Counted from the first letter of the stretch, positions 8,371 through 17,877 are shown. The stretch: DNA of 64,000 nt from Flavobacteriales bacterium (GCA_003150615.1 QALN01000006.1:62001-126000), one strand, 5' to 3'. Notes: a model not told the origin generated them from the letters alone. Numbers and translations: made by a program.

Positions 8371-9504
8371 ATGAAAATGAAAAAAACAGTTAAATCTATC
8401 GCAGTTGCAATCGCAGCTGTGGTTTCCGGTGTGGTGGTGGCATGTTCTGGAGGTGGCGGCAGTGCTGCCGGCGATTTTGCCGAAGCGGAGGATCTCCGCG
8501 CAGACAGCATAGCTATAAACGAAATCATACAGCCGAATAATATTTTGTTCAGAGACGGTTATGCGGTTATCTCCAGCCCCAAGAACAAAAAGGTATTGTT
8601 CCGTTACAGCCTGCCTGGATGGGAAATAACCGATACGTCTCTCACCCGCGGGGAGGGTCCCGGAGACCTTAACGATGCTGTATTGTTAAAGCAAAACAGA
8701 AAGGACGATACGCTGTGGATAAGCGAGCCCAACAAACGAATGTTGCTAAAGGCCGTGATGAATCCAGGAGGTATTTCCGTAGAAGAGGAAATAAGGCTAC
8801 AAGGTTATGATCTGTGGCTGTGGAACAGTGCGTTCGTTGTGGATGGTAAGAGCATAGTCAACACAAAGCTCGATTTCTGGGATACGGAAGAAACGAAAGT
8901 ATATTCGTACGACATGACGGATAGCATGGCGGTCAGGGATTCCGTGCTGTGCCTTACGCGAGCTTATATAGAAAAGCACGATGACGGCAAATCCAAATGG
9001 GCCAGCGCCACTATAAGCAATAGTCCGGAAATACAAATAGTAGGCGACCGTATGGCGATATGGTACCCTGATACCCGTAACACTATGATTTACCGCATAG
9101 GGGCGGACGGGCGGTTCGTGCCCGAAAAGACTTTCGGCGAGCCCCTCACCTATGAACAGGTAAAAAATATGGACTTTAAGAACATCAAGCGCGACGAGGC
9201 TGAAAATTTTGTTTCCGCCGATGAAGATTACCTGTATTTCAAATACGTAAAAACAAAGAAAGTAGAAGATAACACAGAAGACAATGCCGGAGGTCCGTCC
9301 GGGAATGCGCCAAAACCGGAAAAAAGGGAAAATGTCGCACTGGAGCTCCGTGTGTACGACTGGGATATGAACCCGGTGAAGAAATTCACGCTGGATAAGG
9401 TAAATGGAACGTCGCTCTTTATAGACCGCGCCAACGGCAAGGTTTACTCGTACGACCGGAGCCTGGATTTCGAGTATGTCTATGTATACGATTTTAAAAT
9501 TTAA
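8371..9504 (+). CDS. 6-bladed beta-propeller lipoprotein inside the atp operon
   Basis: A 377-residue lipoprotein with signal MKMKKTVKSIAVAIA and lipobox VVAC; the mature end is glycine-rich (CSGGGGSAAGD), without the acidic surface-export signal typical of Bacteroidota. The rest resembles TolB-like/6-bladed beta-propeller proteins: NILFRDGYAVISSP, then the family motif TRGEGPGDLND and recurrent blade-like strands such as KVYSYDRSLDFEYVYVYDF. No catalytic residues are recognised. It lies between atpA (161 bases away) and atpG (36 bases away) on the same strand, which is not a usual place for such a gene. Whether it has its own promoter is unclear. Function unknown; a related family member lies at 40912-42015. 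Confidence 0.8.
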   Translation: MKMKKTVKSIAVAIAAVVSGVVVACSGGGGSAAGDFAEAEDLRADSIAINEIIQPNNILFRDGYAVISSPKNKKVLFRYSLPGWEITDTSLTRGEGPGDLNDAVLLKQNRKDDTLWISEPNKRMLLKAVMNPGGISVEEEIRLQGYDLWLWNSAFVVDGKSIVNTKLDFWDTEETKVYSYDMTDSMAVRDSVLCLTRAYIEKHDDGKSKWASATISNSPEIQIVGDRMAIWYPDTRNTMIYRIGADGRFVPEKTFGEPLTYEQVKNMDFKNIKRDEAENFVSADEDYLYFKYVKTKKVEDNTEDNAGGPSGNAPKPEKRENVALELRVYDWDMNPVKKFTLDKVNGTSLFIDRANGKVYSYDRSLDFEYVYVYDFKI

Positions 9505-9540
9505 ACGGTAATACCGCAGAAAAAGTACTTTTCAGAAAAA

Positions 9541-10416
9541 ATGGCTAATTTAAAGGAAATACGCAACAGGATAGCTTCGGTAGGGGCTAATATGAAGATT
9601 ACGCAGGCTATGAAGATGGTTTCGGCCTCGAAGTTCAAACGCGCTTCCGATGCCATAACCCACATGCGCCCGTATTCGGACAGCCTGTCGGAGATATTGG
9701 CGCAGGTCAGTTCCTCCGTTTCGGGAGAGGAAATAAACAGCCCGTACACGGTGGTACGCGAGGAGAAAAAAGTGCTTCTGGTGGTGTTCACGTCAAACAA
9801 GGGGTTGTGCGGAGCGTTCAATTCGAACGTGGTAAAACGCGCAAAAGAACTTCTGTCGAACGAATTTGCCGGAAAAGACGTCGATGTGGTAACTATTGGC
9901 AACAAAGCCCGCGAACTGCTTTCCAAGACGTATAAGATCAGTGCCGATTACAGCGGCGTTTACGATGACCTTACTTTCGCATCAGCTTCTGCCATTGCTC
10001 AGGGGATTATGGACGCTTTTGCTTCGGGTAGGTACGACCGTGTACAGTTCGTATATAACCGGTTTAAAAACGCTGCCACGCAGATAGTTACTTCCGAACA
10101 GTTCCTCCCGCTCACGCTTAAAGGAAGGGACGATACTGCAGGGATGCAGGCTAATACGGACTTCATACTCGAACCGGACAGCAAGTCGATAATAGAGGGC
10201 TTGCTCCCTCAGAGCCTGCGGCTGCAGTTTTTCCGCGTGCTGCGCGACAGCGTGGCTTCGGAACATGGCGCACGTATGACAGCTATGCACCAGGCTTCGG
10301 ACAATGCCAAAGCGCTGAAGGAGCAGCTTACCCTCGCTTACAACAATGCACGCCAGACGGCCATAACAAACCAGATACTCGAAATAGTGAACGGCGCCGA
10401 GGCGCTTTCCAAATAA
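9541..10416 (+). CDS. atpG: F1Fo ATP synthase subunit gamma
   Basis: The central rotor shaft of F1, 291 residues. The N-terminal helix MANLKEIRNRIASVG...ITQAMKMVSASKF and the C-terminal helix HGARMTAMHQASDNAKAL are the conserved coiled-coil arms; the Rossmann-like middle begins near VFTSNKGLCGAFN. It is separated from atpA by the propeller lipoprotein gene. Its TAA shares a base with the ATG of tsaB, indicating translational coupling. Confidence 0.96.
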   Translation: MANLKEIRNRIASVGANMKITQAMKMVSASKFKRASDAITHMRPYSDSLSEILAQVSSSVSGEEINSPYTVVREEKKVLLVVFTSNKGLCGAFNSNVVKRAKELLSNEFAGKDVDVVTIGNKARELLSKTYKISADYSGVYDDLTFASASAIAQGIMDAFASGRYDRVQFVYNRFKNAATQIVTSEQFLPLTLKGRDDTAGMQANTDFILEPDSKSIIEGLLPQSLRLQFFRVLRDSVASEHGARMTAMHQASDNAKALKEQLTLAYNNARQTAITNQILEIVNGAEALSK

Positions 10417-11105
10417 TGCCGAAAATACTTTGCCTTGAAACGGCTACCGTCAATTGTTCCGTCGCTCTTTTCGACGGGGAAAACCTCATTGCGGTTGCCG
10501 AGAGTAACGACGGTTCATTTTCCCACAGCGAGAAGCTCCATGTTTACATAAAAGACGTACTGGACAGGGCCGGAATAAGTCCTTCGGGACTGGATTGCGT
10601 GGCGGTGAGCCGCGGCCCGGGGTCGTACACGGGACTGAGGATAGGCGTTTCGGCCGCAAAGGGACTGGCATATGCGTTGGACGTGCCGGTGGTGGCTGTA
10701 GATACGTTGGAGATAATGGCGCGTGTTGCGGCGGATTCATGTAACTCGGATATATATGTGCCGATGATAGATGCGCGGCGTATGGAGGTTTATACTGCGG
10801 CTTATTCCGCCGGGATGGAAATGATAAACCACACGGCTGCCGTAATCGTGGACGGGGATAGTTTTTCGTATTTGCCGCAGGATAGGACGGTATGTTTTTG
10901 CGGGGACGGAGTGGAAAAATGCCGGACATTTATAGATATTCCCCATGCCGTGTTCATGCCGGATGTTTATCCTTCGGCGCGTGCTATGGGCGGAGTTGCT
11001 TTCAGACGTTATGAGGCTAAGCATTTTGAGGATACGGCGTATTTCGAACCGTATTACCTGAAAGATTTCGTGAGTACTTCCCAGATAAACAAAAAGACGA
11101 AATAA
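10416..11105 (+). CDS. tsaB: tRNA threonylcarbamoyladenosine biosynthesis protein TsaB
   Basis: TsaB, 229 residues, works with TsaD and TsaE to transfer threonylcarbamoyl to A37 of ANN-decoding tRNAs. It is an ASKHA-fold dimer partner of TsaD without activity of its own. Signatures: ILCLETATVNCSVALF at the N-terminus and CVAVSRGPGSYTGLRIG about residue 65-80. Length is normal. Its start overlaps the atpG stop by one base (TAATG), so it ends the atp operon, and a strong bidirectional terminator follows. Confidence 0.94.
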   Translation: MPKILCLETATVNCSVALFDGENLIAVAESNDGSFSHSEKLHVYIKDVLDRAGISPSGLDCVAVSRGPGSYTGLRIGVSAAKGLAYALDVPVVAVDTLEIMARVAADSCNSDIYVPMIDARRMEVYTAAYSAGMEMINHTAAVIVDGDSFSYLPQDRTVCFCGDGVEKCRTFIDIPHAVFMPDVYPSARAMGGVAFRRYEAKHFEDTAYFEPYYLKDFVSTSQINKKTK

Positions 11106-11160
11106 CTTGTGCTGGACTTTTGAAGTTCTGTATGTTTCTGTCTTTCTGATGTAAACAAAA

Positions 11161-11191
11161 AAACTCCAGTCAGATAGACTGGAGTTTTTTT
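11161..11191. terminator. Bidirectional terminator between tsaB and the M13 peptidase gene
   Basis: AAACTCCAGTC (11161-11171) and GACTGGAGTTT (11177-11187) form a perfect stem with loop AGATA. A T-run follows on the plus strand and an A-run precedes it, so it can stop both converging transcripts. Confidence 0.9.
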
Positions 11192-11205
11192 ATAAAATAT
11201 TTAAA

Positions 11206-13248
11206 CTACCAGATGACAACCCTGTTTTCAGGGGCTATGTACATCTTGTCGCCTTCCTTTATGCCGAAAGCATCATAGAACGTGTCTATATTCTGAAGAG
11301 CGGCATCGACCCTGAGGCTGCCCAGAGAATGCGGGTCTATCTTGGTCAGGCGCAGGATTTCGGCATCTCGTATATTCTGTGCCCACAGACGCGCGTAAGC
11401 CAGGTAAAAACGCTGGTCGGGCGTGAACCCGTCGATGTTTTCCTTATACGGGTTGGCTTTTTCAGCTGCCTTGAACGCAGTATATGCAACGCGGAGTCCT
11501 CCCTGGTCGGCGATGTTTTCGCCCAGAGTGAAACGTCCGTTGGCGTGGACTGTGTCGAGGACTATTTTGGACGAGTAGTGGTCGGCCAGTTTGTCGGCGC
11601 GTTTTGTGAACTGTTCGGCATCTGCGGCTGTCCACCATTCGTTCAGATTGCCTTCTTTGTCGAACTGGCGTCCCTGGTCGTCGAATCCGTGCGTCATTTC
11701 GTGTCCGATAACTACGCCTATCGCACCGTAATTGATAGCATCGTCGCCTTCGGGATAGAAGAACGGCGGCTGGAGGATGGCTGCGGGGAAGCATATTTCG
11801 TTAGTCGTGGGGTTATAGTACGCGTTTACTGTCTGAGGGGTCATGAGCCATTCGTCCTTGTCGACAGGTTTGCCGAGTTTTTCGTTCAGCATTTTGTTGT
11901 AGTAGAACGAAGTGACGGACTTCATGTTGTCCCAAAGCGATAGGGTGGTGTCGATGTCCAGTTTGGAATAGTCCGTCCATTTGTCGGGATATCCTATCTT
12001 AACGTGGAACGAAGCGAGTTTTTCGTGTGCCTTGGCCTTGGTGGAGTCGCCCATCCATGCCAGGGAGTCTATATGTTCGCCGAGCGATTTCTGGAGGTTG
12101 CCCACCAGGGAAAGCATACGCTCTTTGGATTGGGGCGGAAAATATTTCTCTACGTACATCTGTCCTACGGCTTCGCCGAGCGTGCCGTTTACAGTCGATA
12201 TCGCGCGTTTCCAACGGGGCTGCTGTACTTCCTTGCCCGACATGGCTTTTTCGTAAAAATCGAAAGAAGCGGTTTCGAAATCGTCGGACAGGCAACCTGC
12301 GGCGCCGTCCAGAAGGTTGAACATCATGTAGTCCTTAAGTTCGTCCATAGAAGCGGAAGCGACTACTTTTTCCATGCCGTCGATAAAAGGCAACTGGTCA
12401 ACTACTATTTCCTTTTCGCCGGAGAAGCCCATTTCATCGAAGAAAACGTCCCAGTCGAAAGTCGAGGTGCGCTTTTTGAATTCGTCCATGGTCATCTTGT
12501 TGTAGTTGGCCTGAGGATCGCGCTGCTGTTCGCGGGTGAACTGCACCTGGGCGAGTCCCGTTTCTATTTTCATAACGGCGTCTTCGGCCTTTTTTGCCCT
12601 TTCGGCGCTGAAACCGGCGAGTGTGAACAGTTTCTGTATATATTGGCGGTATGCCTGCTGTATTTTCTGAGTGGATTCGTCCGTGCCGAGGTAATAATCG
12701 CGGTCGCCCATGTTGGTACCGCCCTGATATATGTCGACGATGTTCATGGAGCTGTTTTTGGCATCCGCTCCGACGTAAACACCGAAGAACGTGCCTATGC
12801 CGTTCTTACGCATGCGTGCCATGGCAAGGGTGAGGTCTTTTTTGTCCTTGATGGCTTCGATAGCCTCGATGTCGGCTTTGATTGGCGCGGAACCCAGTTC
12901 GTTGCGGCGTACGCTGTCCATCTCCATGTTATAGATGTCGGCGATCTTCTGTGCTACGCTGCCTTTTTCGTTCTGTTTTGAGGATAGTTCCTCGACCAGA
13001 GTCCTTAATTGTTCCTTGTTGTTCTCACGCAGTTGGTCGAACGAGCCGAAGCGCGCGTATTCGCCTTTGAGCGGGTTGTTTTTCATCCACCCTCCGCAGG
13101 CGTAGAGGTAGAAGTCCTCGCCCGGAGCAACCGTGGTGTCCATGTCCGTAAGGTCGAGTCCCATGGCATTGTCGTTTTTTTGTCCTGGTGCGCATGCGGC
13201 CATGGCGAAAAGTATCATGGACGCAGGCAGTAATAAAGATTTTTTCAT
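11206..13248 (-). CDS. M13 family zinc metallopeptidase (PepO/neprilysin-like), lipoprotein
   Basis: A 680-residue secreted peptidase that should cleave oligopeptides on the amino side of hydrophobic residues. The lipoprotein signal is clear (MKKSLLLPASMILFAMAAC, lipobox MAAC). The zinc motif HEMTH is at residues 516-520 and the third ligand Glu is about residue 577 in GENIADQGG. The C-terminal VVIW resembles the family's terminal xxVW. Other M13 marks are NAYYNPTTNEICFPAAIL and YARLWAQ. It is monocistronic, with its own promoter about 160 bases upstream and the shared terminator downstream. Periplasmic or outer-membrane anchored peptide scavenging is the likely role. Confidence 0.95.
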   Translation of the reverse strand: MKKSLLLPASMILFAMAACAPGQKNDNAMGLDLTDMDTTVAPGEDFYLYACGGWMKNNPLKGEYARFGSFDQLRENNKEQLRTLVEELSSKQNEKGSVAQKIADIYNMEMDSVRRNELGSAPIKADIEAIEAIKDKKDLTLAMARMRKNGIGTFFGVYVGADAKNSSMNIVDIYQGGTNMGDRDYYLGTDESTQKIQQAYRQYIQKLFTLAGFSAERAKKAEDAVMKIETGLAQVQFTREQQRDPQANYNKMTMDEFKKRTSTFDWDVFFDEMGFSGEKEIVVDQLPFIDGMEKVVASASMDELKDYMMFNLLDGAAGCLSDDFETASFDFYEKAMSGKEVQQPRWKRAISTVNGTLGEAVGQMYVEKYFPPQSKERMLSLVGNLQKSLGEHIDSLAWMGDSTKAKAHEKLASFHVKIGYPDKWTDYSKLDIDTTLSLWDNMKSVTSFYYNKMLNEKLGKPVDKDEWLMTPQTVNAYYNPTTNEICFPAAILQPPFFYPEGDDAINYGAIGVVIGHEMTHGFDDQGRQFDKEGNLNEWWTAADAEQFTKRADKLADHYSSKIVLDTVHANGRFTLGENIADQGGLRVAYTAFKAAEKANPYKENIDGFTPDQRFYLAYARLWAQNIRDAEILRLTKIDPHSLGSLRVDAALQNIDTFYDAFGIKEGDKMYIAPENRVVIW

Positions 13249-13415
13249 TTTTAATATAAATAATTTTCGAGTGACGTGCCGTAATGCCGGCGCAATAGGC
13301 CGGATAATAAGTTTAAACGGCAGGGTGCTGCGGGTTGAACTGTTCGCCTGCGGCAGAATGCTGTTTGTGAAAATGCTTGCCGGCTATGTTCGCTGACAAT
13401 ATGTTTTAACATGCG

Positions 13416-13448
13416 CAAAGATATGGTATTTAAGGCTATATTTTCAAA
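13416..13448 (-). promoter_or_regulatory. Promoter of the M13 peptidase gene
   Basis: On the minus strand TTTG (13445-13448) is followed after 21 bases by TATCTTTG (13416-13423), a good match to the Bacteroidota -33/-7 promoter. Transcription would begin near 13409, giving a leader of roughly 160 bases. The rest of the 13249-13595 gap is AT-rich with no gene. Confidence 0.7.
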
Positions 13449-13539
13449 AAAGGGGGGTAAAATGTGTTTTCATGGGTAAATAGTATTTATAATATTATAA
13501 TATATATACCTTTTGCTTTTTTTTATCCGATAATATAAT

Positions 13540-13547
13540 TACTTTTG
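13540..13547 (+). promoter_or_regulatory. Candidate -7 box for the glycosyl-1-phosphate transferase gene
   Basis: TACTTTTG fits TAnnTTTG and lies 48 bases before the ATG at 13596. A TTTG at 13512-13515 lies upstream, at 24 bases a little further than the usual spacing. Confidence 0.5.
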
Positions 13548-13595
13548 AATGGATATACAACGTGAATATTCTCTAATCCGGATAACGCTCTATTT

Positions 13596-14657
13596 ATGGA
13601 TATAATCCTATCCGTTGCGGTGTCGTTCGTCGTATGCCTGCTGCTGACACCGTTCTTGATAAAGTTATTCGTCCGCCTTAGGGTGATAGACGAGGGCGGC
13701 GGGCGGAAAATACACAAAGGAATAGTACCGACGATGGGCGGTACGGGTGTTTTTATCGCCATAATGTCCACTTTGGCCATAATGTGGGACAATGTGGAGA
13801 TGAATATGCAGACCCGGTATGTGATAGGCGCCATATCCGTGATGTTTCTCCTTGGTTTTACAGACGATGCCATCGACTTGCGGGCCAGCCGTAAACTTTT
13901 CGTGATGATAATAGTGGCTTCACTGGTGTACATGTCGGGTATAAGGATAGATTCCCTGTTCGGTTTTTTCGGTGTGTACGGACTGCCTTCGGGCGTGTCG
14001 TATGCGGTGACGGTGTTCACGATAATAGTGGTTACCAACGCATTCAATCTGATAGACGGGATAGACGGATTGGCAGGGGGCATAGGTATCGTGTCGATGG
14101 CGTTTTTCGCTTTGTGGTTCGTACTGAGCGGGGACAAGACGTTCGCCATATTGTGTTCGTCGATAGTCGGTGCGCTCGCCGCTTTCCTGCGCTATAACTG
14201 GGCTCCGGCACGTATCTTCATGGGCGACACTGGCAGTCTTTTTATCGGTATGATAAGCGCTATATGCGCCATAAAGTTCATAAACCAAAACATTGCCCTG
14301 GATCCGTCGGATCCTTTGAAGTTCAAGGGTGCTGTGGCGGCCGGCTGTGTGTTGGTGATGTACCCGATGTACGATACGCTGAGGGTTTTCATAATAAGGA
14401 TGCTCGAAGGGCGTTCACCGATGTCTCCCGATACGCAGCATACGCACCATTATCTTCTGCGCTTCGGTTTTTCGCATTCCAAAGCTACGATGGTGATACT
14501 GATAGCGGATACCGTGGCAATAATATTTTTCGGGGTGCTGTCTTATTTTGTGACAAGTTTTTATGTAGTGCCGTTGATGCTGTTAACTTCCTTGGCGGTA
14601 TCTTTGTGGTTAAAGCGCCGTGAAAGACAGATAAAACACGTACATACTGCAATATAA
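13596..14657 (+). CDS. Polyprenyl-phosphate glycosyl-1-phosphate transferase (WecA/MraY family)
   Basis: A 353-residue multi-spanning membrane protein of the PNPT superfamily. It should transfer a sugar-1-phosphate from a UDP-sugar to undecaprenyl phosphate, starting a lipid-linked glycan. Family motifs: GFTDDAIDLRASRK (first acidic pair), VTNAFNLIDGIDGLAGG, IFMGDTGSLFIG and a cytosolic HTHHYLLRFGFSH, the WecA-type histidine motif. It lacks MraY-specific features and stands apart from any murein cluster, so WecA/TagO-like is preferred; the exact sugar cannot be told. About 11 membrane helices are expected. It is followed by a 430-base gap. Confidence 0.92.
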   Translation: MDIILSVAVSFVVCLLLTPFLIKLFVRLRVIDEGGGRKIHKGIVPTMGGTGVFIAIMSTLAIMWDNVEMNMQTRYVIGAISVMFLLGFTDDAIDLRASRKLFVMIIVASLVYMSGIRIDSLFGFFGVYGLPSGVSYAVTVFTIIVVTNAFNLIDGIDGLAGGIGIVSMAFFALWFVLSGDKTFAILCSSIVGALAAFLRYNWAPARIFMGDTGSLFIGMISAICAIKFINQNIALDPSDPLKFKGAVAAGCVLVMYPMYDTLRVFIIRMLEGRSPMSPDTQHTHHYLLRFGFSHSKATMVILIADTVAIIFFGVLSYFVTSFYVVPLMLLTSLAVSLWLKRRERQIKHVHTAI

Positions 14658-15087
14658 GTTTCCAGGTCGCTGGCCCGGACATAGGTGGCCGGACATCTAA
14701 CGCGGGCTGTTAGTTCACGTTATGTTGGGATTATCGGGCAAGGCCCGGAGAAAGCGGTATGGACCCGGAGTGGCATTAGTGGTATATAATCCGTTTTATA
14801 TTTTTCAGTTACTGCGCGCGCAGGGTGATTCCTGGTGCGTAAATGACGTGTGTGCATGTACGGACGTTTTTTTTGTGTCTGAAGTTGTAGTTTCTTCTGT
14901 TTTTTATATACTTATCTACGTTTGAAACGGGCGGTTGTTTGAGGCAGGATTTTTTTATCGCCCGGTAATGTGTGGACTCTGCGCTATGAATATTAAATAA
15001 AGGGATTTTTTTGTTTCGGCGTGTAACCTTTTGCCTAAAATGGAAGTCTAAAGCCTGTGTAAACACAATTAAACACTTTAGAAAGAA
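14658..15087. other. 430-base intergenic region
   Basis: There is no credible gene here. A TACGTTTG at 14917-14924 fits the -7 consensus and could serve the downstream barrel gene with a leader of about 157 bases. GC-rich partial inverted repeats after the transferase stop (14670-14750) lack a T-run. I see no recognisable riboswitch. Confidence 0.4.
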
Positions 15088-17487
15088 ATGAAGACACGAA
15101 GGATTGTATTGGCCGTTATTGCCTTTTGTTTGCTGTTGCCTCCGGTAGCGTTCGCGCAAGGGACGTTTTATACGGTGAAAGGAACTTTGAAAGATGCTAA
15201 GGGGCAACCCGTATCGTTTGCCAATGTGTTGTTGCTGCACAAGGCCGACGGTTCGGCTGCATGCGGAGGCACGAGCGGTCAGGACGGGGTATTTTCCATA
15301 AAATGCGCGCCGGGGCAGTATGTGCTCAATATGAGCTTTATGGGTTATAAGACCGTGACGAAAGATATATCGTTGGCGGGTAATACGGATATAGGAGTGG
15401 TGGTGCTGGAAGAATCGCAGGAAATGCTTTCCGATGTTGTGATAACGGCTAAACTGACCGAGCGCAAGGCCGACCGTATGGTGATAAACCTGGCGGGAAG
15501 TCCTCTTGTGGCGGGAAAGAACACCAAAGACGTCCTGAAATATGCTCCCGGAGTATGGGTCGATTCCAAAGGTTCGATAAGCATAAACGGCAACAGCAAT
15601 GTGCGTGTGATGATAAACGATCGTGACGTGCGCATGAACGGACAGGAACTGGTCGATTACCTCGAAACTCTCAAGGCCGAAGATATTGTGAAAATAGAGG
15701 TCATACCAACTGCCGGAGCGGAATACGAGGCGGACAGCGCCGGAGGCGTGGTGCATATAACGCTTAAAAAACAGGCGCTCGAAGGAATGAACGGTTCCGT
15801 TGGCGTGTCGTATTCGCAAAACAAGTACTGGGGGTGGTCGCCATCGGCAAACCTGAACTATAAGAAAGACAAATGGAGTTTTACAGGGCGTTATTCGCAC
15901 AATGACAGAGGCTCGTTTATGGATACGGATGAGGAAACGGAGTTCTTTTCGTCCGATACGAAGCAGGTATCCGGGTTCGATATGAAAGGCCGCAGCAAGA
16001 GCCATTACGGTGATTTGGGTATAGTATATGACATAACCGAACGCAGCGAAGCCGGTGTGGAAGTGGAGTATTACAATAATCATAGCAATATGTCGTCGGT
16101 CAATAATACGGATATGACTACTGCCGGCATACCTTCCTCGGTAAAGGGTGCGATGGATAATGCGGAAAATACCGGTAATTTCTACGCTACGGCTTTTTAC
16201 AAGATAAAGACCGATACTCTCGGTTCCTCGTTCAAGGCCATAGCGGATTACGCCGACCGCAAAGGCGGCAGTTATCTGTTTTCTGACGCGTTTTATTACG
16301 ATGCCAACGGGGATGTTACCGGCCGTAACAATTATACCCAGGATTTACCCTCGAACACCAAAGTATATACCGTCCGTGCCGATTTCGATAAAAAAACCAG
16401 CACAGCGACTTCGTATTCTTTCGGCGCGAAATATGCGAACAGTTCGATAAACAGCGACAGCTATTACCGTATCAACGACAATGGTCAGTGGCGCGATGAC
16501 GATTCCCGCAGCAACCGTTACCGTTATCATGAAGAGGTGTGGGCCGGTTACGGAAAGATGAACACGAAGTTCTGGGGCAACCAGATAACAATAGGTCTGA
16601 GAGTGGAAGGAACGTCGCTCTCCAGTTATTCGCTGACGATGGAACGCGAAGACCGGCAATCGTACGTCGACTTTTTCCCGTCGGTATCGCTTATGAGGCA
16701 GTTCGGTAAGGAAAAAGCGCACAGCATCGCCCTTAACTATTCGCGACGTATATCGCGCCCTTATTACGGCATATTCAATCCGTACGAAATACCGCTTAGC
16801 GAGTTCAGCGCCGTAGTAGGCAATCCGGACATACGCCCTTCGTATATAAACCGTTACTCGGTTACCGGGGTGTTTTTCCAGAAATACAGCGTCACGGCCG
16901 AATACGGTCATTATACGGGGTTGATAAGCCAGATAGTGATGCAGTCGCCTGAAAATCCGGATATGACTGTTTACAAGCATGTGAATATGGACAGTAAGGA
17001 CCGTTTCGGGTTGAGCATCTCCGCGCCTGTCAAGGTGACGAAGTGGTGGGGGCTTAACGCCGGCCTGTACGGCCAGTACTACATCCAGGACAATATGGGC
17101 GTGAGGGATTATCAGACGAATATGAGCGTGTCGGCACAGAACAGTTTTACGTTCGGAAAAGGGTGGAGCGCCGATTTTTCAGGATATTACAACACCGGTG
17201 GCGTAGAAGGCAATATGCACGTCGACGGTATGCTTTATCTGAATGCGGGAGTGGTAAAACGTGCTTTGGACAACCGCCTTACGTTCTCGCTCAACGTTTA
17301 TAATATTACGGGGCAGAAATTCGATATGTATGCCTACGGCGATAACTACCGCAAGCATACGGTCAACAGGGAAGGAGGCGGAACGCAGAACCTGAGTTTT
17401 TCCGTCAGGTGGAATTTCAAGTCCGGAAAGAACGTTAAAGTGAAGAAGGTCGAAAGCGGTTCCCAGGAGGAGCGCGACAGACTGTAA
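15088..17487 (+). CDS. Outer-membrane beta-barrel protein, TonB-receptor-like, with carboxypeptidase-regulatory domain
   Basis: A 799-residue outer-membrane protein. Signal peptide MKTRRIVLAVIAFCLLLPP ending at AFAQ; a CarboxypepD_reg-like beta-sandwich around residues 28-110 (YTVKGTLKDAKGQPVSFANV, MSFMGYKTVTKDISL); a plug-like segment (APGVWVDSKGSISINGNSNV, VIPTAGAEYEADSAGGVVHI); then a long barrel with alternating aromatic strands. This architecture fits the 'outer membrane beta-barrel family' (OMP_b-brl_3) related to TonB receptors. No SusD partner is adjacent, so it is not a classic SusCD system. The ligand is unknown. Confidence 0.88.
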   Translation: MKTRRIVLAVIAFCLLLPPVAFAQGTFYTVKGTLKDAKGQPVSFANVLLLHKADGSAACGGTSGQDGVFSIKCAPGQYVLNMSFMGYKTVTKDISLAGNTDIGVVVLEESQEMLSDVVITAKLTERKADRMVINLAGSPLVAGKNTKDVLKYAPGVWVDSKGSISINGNSNVRVMINDRDVRMNGQELVDYLETLKAEDIVKIEVIPTAGAEYEADSAGGVVHITLKKQALEGMNGSVGVSYSQNKYWGWSPSANLNYKKDKWSFTGRYSHNDRGSFMDTDEETEFFSSDTKQVSGFDMKGRSKSHYGDLGIVYDITERSEAGVEVEYYNNHSNMSSVNNTDMTTAGIPSSVKGAMDNAENTGNFYATAFYKIKTDTLGSSFKAIADYADRKGGSYLFSDAFYYDANGDVTGRNNYTQDLPSNTKVYTVRADFDKKTSTATSYSFGAKYANSSINSDSYYRINDNGQWRDDDSRSNRYRYHEEVWAGYGKMNTKFWGNQITIGLRVEGTSLSSYSLTMEREDRQSYVDFFPSVSLMRQFGKEKAHSIALNYSRRISRPYYGIFNPYEIPLSEFSAVVGNPDIRPSYINRYSVTGVFFQKYSVTAEYGHYTGLISQIVMQSPENPDMTVYKHVNMDSKDRFGLSISAPVKVTKWWGLNAGLYGQYYIQDNMGVRDYQTNMSVSAQNSFTFGKGWSADFSGYYNTGGVEGNMHVDGMLYLNAGVVKRALDNRLTFSLNVYNITGQKFDMYAYGDNYRKHTVNREGGGTQNLSFSVRWNFKSGKNVKVKKVESGSQEERDRL

Positions 17488-17538
17488 GTGCCTGAAGCCA
17501 GGGGCGGAAAAACTTTTCGGCAAAAAACGTCCAAAGGA

Positions 17539-17568
17539 TTGGAGGCTCGTAAAAAAGTTGTATATTTG
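17539..17568 (+). promoter_or_regulatory. Promoter of rpmH
   Basis: TTG (17539-17541), a 19-base spacer and TATATTTG (17561-17568) form a textbook Bacteroidota housekeeping promoter. The start would be near 17575, about 72 bases before the rpmH ATG. Confidence 0.8.
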
Positions 17569-17646
17569 CACCCGGATTATAACGAACAAAAACGTCAAAT
17601 GTCGGGAGACATCAGCTTCTTCCTGCGATAAGAAAAAATAAAAGAT

Positions 17647-17805
17647 ATGAAAAGAACATTCCAGCCCCACAACCGCAAACGCAGAAACAAGCACGGTTTC
17701 CGTGAACGCATGGCCACTGCCAACGGAAGGAAAGTGTTGGCCGCACGCCGCGCCAAAGGCCGCGCAAAACTTACGGTATCATGTGAAGTACGTCATAGAA
17801 AGTAA
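17647..17805 (+). CDS. rpmH: 50S ribosomal protein L34
   Basis: A 52-residue, very basic protein of the large ribosomal subunit. The L34 signature is complete: [20 protein letters not shown], then [19 protein letters not shown]. The C-terminus ([11 protein letters not shown]) is a little longer than is typical for the phylum. It has its own strong promoter and is followed by the carB leader. No dnaA or rnpA is adjacent, which is usual for this phylum. Confidence 0.97.
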   Translation: MKRTFQPHNRKRRNKHGFRERMATANGRKVLAARRAKGRAKLTVSCEVRHRK

Positions 17806-17811
17806 GGATGT

Positions 17812-17819
17812 TATCTTTG
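17812..17819 (+). promoter_or_regulatory. Candidate -7 box for carB
   Basis: TATCTTTG matches TAnnTTTG directly after the rpmH stop. It would create a carB leader of about 125 bases that includes both hairpins below. No clear -33 element. Confidence 0.45.
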
Positions 17820-17840
17820 GATTGATATTGAAAAATACAG

Positions 17841-17877
17841 AAAGGGGCGCTACTTTTTTAAGTAACACCCCTTTTTT
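17841..17877 (+). terminator. Terminator after rpmH / first hairpin of the carB leader
   Basis: AAAGGGG (17841-17847) pairs with CCCCTTT (17868-17874) and TACTT with AAGTA around a TTTT loop, with two C-A mismatches inside; T residues follow to 17877. It would end rpmH mRNA and, if carB starts at 17826, would also lie in the carB leader. Confidence 0.7.

Noticed and set aside
14722..14925. 67-codon open frame in the gap before the outer-membrane barrel gene
   Set aside because: Its codon use is not gene-like, it has no motif or start context, and it overlaps the likely promoter region.
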